Shown piece after piece: positions 6,760 through 12,279 of a stretch of 12,279 nt of DNA (position 1 is the stretch's first letter; each line of letters begins with the position of its first letter). Below the pieces are notes generated by a model. The model searched no databases. It saw only the letters and a program-made list of their open reading frames with translations, and was not told the origin of the DNA. The translations under genes were made by a program, and so were the position numbers. Source of the stretch: an uncultured Alphaproteobacteria bacterium (GTDB taxonomy: Bacteria > Pseudomonadota > Alphaproteobacteria > HIMB59); assembly GCA_902632575.1 (NCBI GenBank), contig CACPCY010000019.1, positions 1 through 12,279 of the forward strand, in the 5' to 3' direction.

Positions 6760-7461
6760 TTATTTTGTGATTAAAGTTGATCTTCCACCATCTAGTTGGA
6801 AGTTTTGTCCTGTAATCCATGATGATTTTTTAGACACCAAGAAAGAAGCCAAATTACCTATGTCATCACCTGTTCCAAGTCTTGACATTGGGTGAAGTTT
6901 TCCAATTCCTTCAGCAACCTTTTCATTAGAAATCATAAAATTTGACATTTTAGAAATAGATAGGCTAGGAGATATTGTATTAAATCTAATCTTCGGAGCG
7001 TAGTCTGCAGCTAAAGAATTTGATAAACCAATCAAGGCACTTTTTGCAGAGGAGATTGCCGCATGATTTTTAAAACCTCTTACAGCAGCAATTGATGAAA
7101 AAAAAACTACTGAAGAAGAGTCCGACATTTTAGTTATACAATGATTAAGGAAATGAACAATATTATAAAAGTTTTCATCCATAATTTTCTTAAAGTCATC
7201 GATAGAGGTGCTTGAAAAGGGTTTTAAGTTTATTGAGCCAATGGCGAAAATTATACCAGATATTTCATAGTTGATACTATTTATGAAACTTCCTGTATTC
7301 GTATAATCGTTAATATCTAATACATTTTTTTCAAAATTACCTTCAATATCACTATCAAATTCACTTCTTGATATTAGAACTAAATCATTATCATCTTTTA
7401 GGTTGTTAACACATGATTTGCCAACAGAACCATTTGCACCAATAACCAGAATTTTACCCAT
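6760..7461 (-). CDS. SDR-fold oxidoreductase lacking the catalytic tyrosine
   Basis: 233-residue Rossmann protein of the SDR superfamily. The cofactor loop is IGANGSVG (residues 7-14). The mid-region has the catalytic-strand pattern VVFFSSIAAVRG (118-129), followed by NHAAISSAKSAL (132-143). The Lys (K140) of the YxxxK motif is kept, but the Tyr four residues before it is Ile136. The C-terminal stretch PMSRLGTGDDIGNLASFL (191-208) and WITGQNFQLDGG (215-226) is fully SDR-like, so the fold is intact. It may be an altered or non-catalytic SDR, possibly using His133 or Ser instead of Tyr; this is inference. It lies 32 bases after ctaA and 10 bases before the photolyase gene, so it is likely expressed with the latter. 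Confidence 0.85.
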   Translation of the reverse strand: MGKILVIGANGSVGKSCVNNLKDDNDLVLISRSEFDSDIEGNFEKNVLDINDYTNTGSFINSINYEISGIIFAIGSINLKPFSSTSIDDFKKIMDENFYNIVHFLNHCITKMSDSSSVVFFSSIAAVRGFKNHAAISSAKSALIGLSNSLAADYAPKIRFNTISPSLSISKMSNFMISNEKVAEGIGKLHPMSRLGTGDDIGNLASFLVSKKSSWITGQNFQLDGGRSTLITK

Positions 7462-7462
7462 G

Positions 7463-7478
7463 CATTTTATACAAAATG
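7463..7478. repeat. Perfect 6-base inverted repeat ahead of the SDR-photolyase genes
   Basis: CATTTT-ATAC-AAAATG: two perfect 6-base arms around a 4-base spacer, one base upstream of the SDR start codon (ATG, 7459-7461 on the minus strand), inside the only real gap (7462-7493) of the minus-strand operon. On the minus strand it also contains TATAAA, a plausible -10 box; if used, transcription would begin at or next to the start codon. It could be an operator, an internal promoter or a chance palindrome in AT-rich DNA. Confidence 0.3.
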
Positions 7479-7493
7479 TAACCCTAATTAGAT

Positions 7494-8513
7494 TTAATTC
7501 TTAAGTATTTGAAGGCTATAACAAGTAGCTGATACGAACAACAAAGTGCCTATTATTTGATGGATAGAGCCCAAAGAGACTTGAACATTACTCAAAACAA
7601 CAAAAACACCAATAAATAACTGAATTAAAACTAGAAATAGCACAATCAGGAAATGGATTTTTTGATATTTATTTTCAATTCCCTTAAAATGTTTAAGGCA
7701 CATATAAATAATTGTTAAGAATGATAAATAAGCTAAGGCTCTATGAAAAAAATGTATGAAGACACTGTTATCAAAAAAACCAAAAAGTCGATCTTCAATA
7801 AAAATTAAATTCTCAGGTATGTAATTATCTCCCATTTTGGGCCAAGTATTAAATGATTTTCCTGCATCTAAACCAGCCATAAAGGCACCGTAAATTACCG
7901 TAAAAAAAATTATTATATTAAAAAAAATAAAAAAATTTTTATGTGAGCTAAAATTATTTTTATAAATTCCAATATCAAGCCTTTTTAAGAAAAGATAAGC
8001 AATTAAAGAGAGAATTATTTGAGCTATAATTAAGTGAACGGCAAGTCTTAAATGGCTAACGTATGGATTAACATCTAATCCACTTTTTACCATCCACCAT
8101 CCGATAACACCTTGTACACCTCCAAGAAAAAGAAGAAATGAATATGAGTATAGCTCTTCATTAGAAAAGTATTTTTTCAAAGCAAAATAAATAAAAGGGA
8201 TGATAAAAATAATTCCTATTAGTCTTCCCAATACTCTATGTGCATATTCCCACCAAAAGATGTATTTAAACTCTGATAGTGTCATATTTATATTTTTTAT
8301 TTGATATTCAGGATATTGCTTATAGTCTTCAAAAACTTTTAACCAATCTCCATGAGATAAAGGGGGTATTGTTCCCATAAATAATCTCCAATCAACCATG
8401 GACAAACCAGACTCAGTTAATCTTGTCAAACCACCAACAATGATCATCAGCAATATAATTGACATGAGACTTACAAGCCAAAGACTTATCTGAAAATTCT
8501 CGGATTTATACAT
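7494..8513 (-). CDS. ctaA: Heme A synthase, COX15/CtaA type 2
   Basis: 339-residue polytopic inner-membrane protein that oxidises the methyl group of heme O to the formyl group of heme A, the cofactor of aa3-type cytochrome oxidase. Hydrophobic segments fit the eight-helix family: roughly residues 10-28, 95-112, 123-143, 157-176, 194-213, 253-273, 287-308 and 316-335. Signature pieces are GLTRLTESGLSMVDW (28-42), the heme-ligand histidines in YAHR (H92) and AVHL (H160), and the second pair in FIHFFHR (H254/H257) and SIHQ (H318). The paired loop-1 cysteines of Bacillus CtaA are absent, as in alphaproteobacterial and mitochondrial forms. It is the first gene of the minus-strand run and divergent from the ferredoxin gene. 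Confidence 0.96.
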   Translation of the reverse strand: MYKSENFQISLWLVSLMSIILLMIIVGGLTRLTESGLSMVDWRLFMGTIPPLSHGDWLKVFEDYKQYPEYQIKNINMTLSEFKYIFWWEYAHRVLGRLIGIIFIIPFIYFALKKYFSNEELYSYSFLLFLGGVQGVIGWWMVKSGLDVNPYVSHLRLAVHLIIAQIILSLIAYLFLKRLDIGIYKNNFSSHKNFFIFFNIIIFFTVIYGAFMAGLDAGKSFNTWPKMGDNYIPENLIFIEDRLFGFFDNSVFIHFFHRALAYLSFLTIIYMCLKHFKGIENKYQKIHFLIVLFLVLIQLFIGVFVVLSNVQVSLGSIHQIIGTLLFVSATCYSLQILKN

Positions 8514-8621
8514 CTAATCTAAGTTTATAATTTTTTAGAATATATTTAGTATATTAATTTTAGTCGCATTAAGCCTGTCTAACTGATAGATCTTATAGTC
8601 TAAATATTTAAAAGTTTCAAA
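8514..8621. promoter_or_regulatory. Divergent ctaA / ferredoxin intergenic region
   Basis: This 108-base gap, the largest in the window, must serve both the leftward ctaA operon and the rightward ferredoxin operon. It contains AT-rich -10-like boxes: TATAGT at 8594-8599 for the plus strand, and TATACT/TATATT reading leftward around 8540-8556. A 6-base inverted repeat, AATATA-TTTAG-TATATT, lies at 8539-8555. No convincing -35 element and no Shine-Dalgarno sequence are visible. Promoter function follows from gene arrangement more than from motif quality. Confidence 0.4.
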
Positions 8622-8939
8622 ATGACATATCATATCAACGTTATAGATCATGAGGGTTTACCTCATAAAGTTGAAGCAACAGTTGGTTTTTCAATAATGG
8701 AGATTATTAGAGACGCTGGATTAGATATTGAGGCTATATGTGGGGGTTGTTGCGCTTGTGCTACCTGCCATTGTTATGTCGATGAAAATTGGTTAGAAAA
8801 AATATCAAAAGCTGATGACGATGAAGAATCTATGCTTGATCAAGCTATGGATATAAAAAAAAATTCAAGACTCTCATGTCAAATTCCATTTACAGAAGAG
8901 CTCAATGGTATTACTTTAACATTAGCACCTAAATTTTGA
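8622..8939 (+). CDS. Adrenodoxin-type 2Fe-2S ferredoxin
   Basis: 105-residue electron carrier of the vertebrate-adrenodoxin/ISC-Fdx type. The four cluster ligands have the expected C-x5-C-x2-C...C spacing: C40, C46, C49 and C86 (LSCQIP). The run CGGCCACATCHCYV (40-53) carries three further cysteines (C43, C44, C51), where relatives usually have small residues or Val. Acidic patches (DDDEES, 65-70) fit docking to a reductase or partner enzyme. Possible roles are electron supply for Fe-S assembly, for a P450, or for heme O oxidation; COX15 in mitochondria uses such a ferredoxin, and ctaA is the divergent neighbour. The stop TGA overlaps the lysK TTG start. Length is normal for the family. Confidence 0.94.
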   Translation: MTYHINVIDHEGLPHKVEATVGFSIMEIIRDAGLDIEAICGGCCACATCHCYVDENWLEKISKADDDEESMLDQAMDIKKNSRLSCQIPFTEELNGITLTLAPKF

Positions 8940-10483
8940 CTGATTATAACTCATACAAATCCTGGCCATTTAATGAAGCAAAAAAAATTGTAAAACGCTT
9001 TGAAAAAAATAATCCCAAAGACAAAATAATCTTTGAAACTGGGTACGGCCCATCCGGCTTACCTCATATAGGTACTTTTGGGGAAGTGCTAAGGACAAAT
9101 ATGGTTAGATTTTGCTATGAAAAATTGACTGGTAAAGAGACAGACCTCATAGCATTTTCTGATGATATGGATGGCTTTAGAAAAGTCCCTGATAACATCC
9201 CAAACAAAGAAAAATTATCTAACTACCTTGATTACCCTTTGACATCCGTCCCAGATCCTTTTGAGTTGTTTAATAGTTTTGGTGAACATAATAACTCAAA
9301 ACTTAAAGATTTTTTAAATAGATTTAATTTGCCTTTTTCTTTTCAAAGTTCAACAGATGCTTATAAATCAGGATTGTTTAATGAAACTATAAAGAAAATT
9401 ATAAAAAATTATGATGAAATTATTAATGTAGTTCTTCCGACACTTGGTGAAGAAAGAAGAAAATCTTATAGTCCATTTTTTCCAATCAGTGAAATAACGG
9501 GTAAAATATTGCAAGTTCCAATTGAAGAAATAAATAATGAAGAATTTTCTGTTTCATATTATGAGGACGGTGTATTGAAGTCTAAATCAGTTTTAGATGG
9601 CAATTGTAAACTTCAGTGGAAAGTTGATTGGGCAATGAGGTGGGCTGCTTTCGGTGTGGACTATGAAATGTGTGGTAAGGATTTAACTGAGAGCTATACC
9701 CTATCATCAAAGATATGTAAGATAATCGGTTCTAAGCCTCCTGAAAATTTAATTTATGAACTATTTCTCGATGAAAATGCTGAAAAAATTAGTAAGTCAA
9801 AAGGCAATGGTATAAGCATCGATGATTGGCTCAAATATTCTATTGAAGAGAGTTTGGCCATGTTTATGTATCAGAGACCAACAACTGCAAAGAAACTTTA
9901 TTTTGATGTAATACCTAAAAACACTGATGAATACTTATCTCATGTTAACAAATTAGAGTCCGACGATCTGAACCCAGATAACCCTGCTTGGCATATTCAT
10001 AAAGCTGAAAACCCATCATATAAATCTAAAATTAATTATAGTTTAATCCTTAATATTATATCAGTTTGCAAGTCTGAGGACTCTAACGTGATTTTTGGTT
10101 TAATAAAAAATTATCAATCTAATTTTAGTAAAGCGGAAACTGATCTTATTAATAGAATGATTGATTGTGGTATTAATTATTTTAGGGACTTTATACAACC
10201 AAATTTAAACTTTAAAATTCCAAATTCTGAAGAATTAATTATACTTAAAGAAGTTGTGTCTAAATTAAAAGAAGTAGAGTCATCGGCTAATGCTGATGAA
10301 TTTCAAACTGCAATTTTTAGTGTCGGGAAAAATTCTGTGTATAAAGAGAATATTAAAGAATTTTTTAAACTTATTTATCAAGTTGTTTTTGGTCAAGAGA
10401 ATGGGCCAAGATTGGGCTCATTTACCAAAATTTATACAAAAGATAAAACTCTAGAGTTGTTCAACTCGAAGCTAAATGTATAA
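8936..10483 (+). CDS. lysK: Lysyl-tRNA synthetase, class I
   Basis: 515-residue class I LysRS, the archaeal-type enzyme also used by Alphaproteobacteria and spirochaetes, which charges tRNA-Lys in the cytoplasm. The catalytic Rossmann domain has the HIGH-type motif PHIGTF (residues 43-48), the pattern WKVDWAMRWAAFGVDYE (228-244), and the KMSKS-type loop KISKSKGNG (284-292). The rest is a helical anticodon-binding region. The start must be non-ATG: an in-frame TAA at 8930-8932 leaves only ATT (8933) and TTG (8936). TTG gives MTDYNSYKSWPFNEA, the expected family N terminus. TTG overlaps the ferredoxin stop as TTGA, so coupling is likely. It overlaps pyrD by 8 bases. Confidence 0.97.
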   Translation: MTDYNSYKSWPFNEAKKIVKRFEKNNPKDKIIFETGYGPSGLPHIGTFGEVLRTNMVRFCYEKLTGKETDLIAFSDDMDGFRKVPDNIPNKEKLSNYLDYPLTSVPDPFELFNSFGEHNNSKLKDFLNRFNLPFSFQSSTDAYKSGLFNETIKKIIKNYDEIINVVLPTLGEERRKSYSPFFPISEITGKILQVPIEEINNEEFSVSYYEDGVLKSKSVLDGNCKLQWKVDWAMRWAAFGVDYEMCGKDLTESYTLSSKICKIIGSKPPENLIYELFLDENAEKISKSKGNGISIDDWLKYSIEESLAMFMYQRPTTAKKLYFDVIPKNTDEYLSHVNKLESDDLNPDNPAWHIHKAENPSYKSKINYSLILNIISVCKSEDSNVIFGLIKNYQSNFSKAETDLINRMIDCGINYFRDFIQPNLNFKIPNSEELIILKEVVSKLKEVESSANADEFQTAIFSVGKNSVYKENIKEFFKLIYQVVFGQENGPRLGSFTKIYTKDKTLELFNSKLNV

Positions 10484-11519
10484 TTTAGCTCATCGTATTC
10501 TCAAAAAGCTAGATCCAGAATTATCACATAATATATCTATAAAAGCTCTCAAATTAGGCATTTATCCAAAAATTATTTGTAAAAATACAGAAATCCTTGA
10601 ACAAACAATATGGGGAAGAACTTTTAAAACTCCTATAGGGTTATCGGCAGGTTTTGATAAAAATGCAGAGGTGATAAATCCAATATTAAATTTAGGATTT
10701 AGTTTTACTGAGTTGGGAACAGTGACTCCTTTACCTCAAAAAGGCAACCCAAAACCTAGAATTCATAGGTTCCCTGCACAAAAAGCATTAATAAATTCTT
10801 TAGGGTTTAATAATAAAGGCATGGATGTATTTGAAAGAAATATCAATAATTCAAACCTAAAAGAAAACTTCCAAGATAAAATCATTGGCATAAACATCGG
10901 TAACAATAAGGATACTGTAGAAATTTTAGATGATCTCAAAAAGCTTTTCGATAGACTGTATAGACTTGGTGATTACATTGTGATCAATTTATCTTCACCA
11001 AATACACCTGGATTGAGAGATAATCTTAAATCCCAAAATTTTGAAAAGATTGTCACAAATATTCATAGGCTAAGAGATGAGAATAACTCAAAAATCCCTG
11101 TTTTATTCAAAATTTCACCAGATATTTCCGATCAGGATAAAAAGGATATTTCATTGATTTCACTGGCAAATGATGTGGATGGGCTAATACTGACTAACAC
11201 AACAATTAATAAATTTATGGTTAATGAAAAGTTAGAGGGAGGAGTGAGTGGTAGACCTCTATTTCTTAAGTCAAATGAATTAATTAGAGATTTTTATACT
11301 CTGACTTCAGGAAAAATTAAAATTATAGGAGTAGGGGGGATTTTTGATGCTAATGATATCTTAACTAAAATGAAATTAGGAGCCTCATTAATTCAAATAT
11401 ATAGTAGCTTTACATATGAAGGTCCTTATCATGTTAGAAAAATGACTTATGATTTGAAAAATTTAATTCAACAACAAGGGTTTAGAAATATTTCTGAAGT
11501 AATAGGTCAATATTCTTGA
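10476..11519 (+). CDS. pyrD: Dihydroorotate dehydrogenase, class 2 (quinone)
   Basis: 347-residue FMN enzyme that oxidises dihydroorotate to orotate and passes electrons to ubiquinone at the cytoplasmic membrane. The N-terminal helical segment (residues 1-28, LAHRILKKLDPELSH) is the quinone-tunnel and membrane-association element that marks class 2. FMN-barrel motifs follow: AGFDKNAE (58-65), GTVTPLPQ (81-88), NSLGFNN (107-113), NLSSPNTPGLR (171-181) with the catalytic serine, FKISPD (211-216) with Lys212, GVSGRPL (256-262) and GVGGI (285-289). Length matches the class. It starts inside the end of lysK and its stop overlaps the next gene's TTG start. It acts after PyrC, which lies in another operon of this window. 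Confidence 0.97.
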   Translation: MYNLAHRILKKLDPELSHNISIKALKLGIYPKIICKNTEILEQTIWGRTFKTPIGLSAGFDKNAEVINPILNLGFSFTELGTVTPLPQKGNPKPRIHRFPAQKALINSLGFNNKGMDVFERNINNSNLKENFQDKIIGINIGNNKDTVEILDDLKKLFDRLYRLGDYIVINLSSPNTPGLRDNLKSQNFEKIVTNIHRLRDENNSKIPVLFKISPDISDQDKKDISLISLANDVDGLILTNTTINKFMVNEKLEGGVSGRPLFLKSNELIRDFYTLTSGKIKIIGVGGIFDANDILTKMKLGASLIQIYSSFTYEGPYHVRKMTYDLKNLIQQQGFRNISEVIGQYS

Positions 11520-12279
11520 TATCAATTTCCTCTTTTAAAAAAGTTGTTAATAATTATGATTATTTTCTTTTTGACCAATGGGGTGTTTTACATAATGGAA
11601 GTATTAAATTCCCTATGGCAGAGGAATGTTTAAGTTTTTTAAAAAAGAAAGATAAGTGTGTTATCTTAGTATCTAATTCCTCAAGACCAACAAAATTTTC
11701 TATAAATAATTTAGATAAATTAGGTATAGACAATAAATTGTATGATTATTGTATTACTAGTGGGCAAATAGCATTGAATTTTTTAGAAAAAGATATTTAC
11801 AATAAATATGGAAAAAAATGTTTCCCTCTTAAATTACCAAAAGAAAAAATAAAATATTTTAATTTGGACTGTACTGACAACATTCAAAAAGCAAATTTCG
11901 CGATGATTGCAGATTTAAAGGATGGTTTAACAATTTTAGACTTCGCAGAAGAACTTGATAAAATGTTAAAATTTAATTTACCTTTGCTATGCGCTAACCC
12001 AGATTATCTAGTTCATAATAAAAATAAACTCTCTATGTGTGGCGGCACTATCGCAAACTTATACTCAGATTTAGGTGGAATAGTATTTAGATATGGTAAA
12101 CCCTATAAACCTATTTATGAAAATATATTAAAGAATATTAAAATAAAAAATCCAAAAAAAGTTTTAGTAATTGGGGACTCTCTTTGGCATGATATAGATG
12201 GAGGCAATAAGATGAAATTTGATACACTTTGGATTAAAAATGGCATTCATAGATCTCAGTTGAATAATGGGTCAGAAAT
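11516..12279 (+). CDS. HAD-superfamily class IIA hydrolase (TIGR01459-like), 3' end cut
   Basis: About 254 residues are visible; the frame is still open at the window end. Motif I reads FLFDQWGVLHNG with nucleophile Asp20; the usual second Asp of DxD is Trp22, a spelling I associate with the TIGR01459 subgroup. Motif II is VSNSS. The class IIA cap includes CANPDYLVH and GGTIANLY. Motif III Lys lies in RYGKPYKP, and motif IV reads VIGDSLWHDIDGG. It is thus a phosphatase-like protein related to NagD/AraL, of unknown substrate. An in-frame TGA at 11495 leaves only non-ATG starts. TTG 11516 overlaps the pyrD stop as TTGA and gives a sensible N terminus of about 15 residues before the first strand. 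It is probably the fourth gene of the ferredoxin-lysK-pyrD operon. Confidence 0.88.
   Translation, partial: MISISSFKKVVNNYDYFLFDQWGVLHNGSIKFPMAEECLSFLKKKDKCVILVSNSSRPTKFSINNLDKLGIDNKLYDYCITSGQIALNFLEKDIYNKYGKKCFPLKLPKEKIKYFNLDCTDNIQKANFAMIADLKDGLTILDFAEELDKMLKFNLPLLCANPDYLVHNKNKLSMCGGTIANLYSDLGGIVFRYGKPYKPIYENILKNIKIKNPKKVLVIGDSLWHDIDGGNKMKFDTLWIKNGIHRSQLNNGSE

Noticed and set aside
3010..8513. Genomic island inserted in the purine locus
   Set aside because: No integrase, tRNA, direct repeats or visible compositional change flank the photolyase/SDR genes; tight overlaps argue for a settled operon.

Overview
The window is a gene-dense, strongly AT-rich stretch of a bacterial chromosome. It is most simply read as part of a streamlined, probably marine and sunlit, alphaproteobacterium (SAR11/HIMB59/AEGEAN-169-like in style; this placement is inference). 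The support is the class I lysyl-tRNA synthetase, the heme A synthase without the loop-1 cysteine pair, the adrenodoxin-type ferredoxin, the overlapping genes and the absence of purine-rich ribosome binding sites. A photolyase together with complete-looking purine and pyrimidine genes argues against an obligate intracellular Rickettsia-like lineage. There is no gene-free stretch over 300 bases; the largest gap is 108 bases. I see no RNA gene, insertion sequence, CRISPR array, attachment site or prophage gene.

Layout. (1) 1-489 (+): 3' part of a dimeric-type glycyl-tRNA synthetase, ending 1 base from the convergent, unusually short ygfZ (491-1069, -). (2) 1096-3013 (+): a GT9/heptosyltransferase-like glycosyltransferase overlapping pyrC (dihydroorotase). 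(3) 3010-8513 (-): a six-gene co-directional run, in transcription order ctaA, an SDR-fold protein, a PhrB-family photolyase, a classical SDR, purE and purK; most junctions overlap or nearly touch. (4) 8622-12279 (+): ferredoxin, lysK, pyrD and a class IIA HAD-family protein (cut by the window end), all joined by 4-8 base overlaps. ctaA and the ferredoxin diverge from the 108-base gap.

How the genes fit together. PurE and PurK form the N5-CAIR route that converts AIR to CAIR in purine synthesis. PyrC and PyrD are successive steps of UMP synthesis but lie in separate operons. CtaA makes heme A for cytochrome oxidase, so the cell respires aerobically. YgfZ and the ferredoxin are linked to iron-sulfur metabolism. 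The SDR-photolyase-SDR trio inserted between ctaA and purE looks like a light-damage or photo-oxidative stress module riding in a housekeeping operon.

The least ordinary features are: the photolyase that belongs to the iron-sulfur-containing family but has lost the cluster cysteines; the SDR partner without the catalytic tyrosine; the shrunken YgfZ; the dimeric GlyRS in an alphaproteobacterial setting; and convergent gene ends so tight that candidate terminators lie inside the opposing genes. I do not see a clearly new multi-gene system such as a defence or secretion locus.
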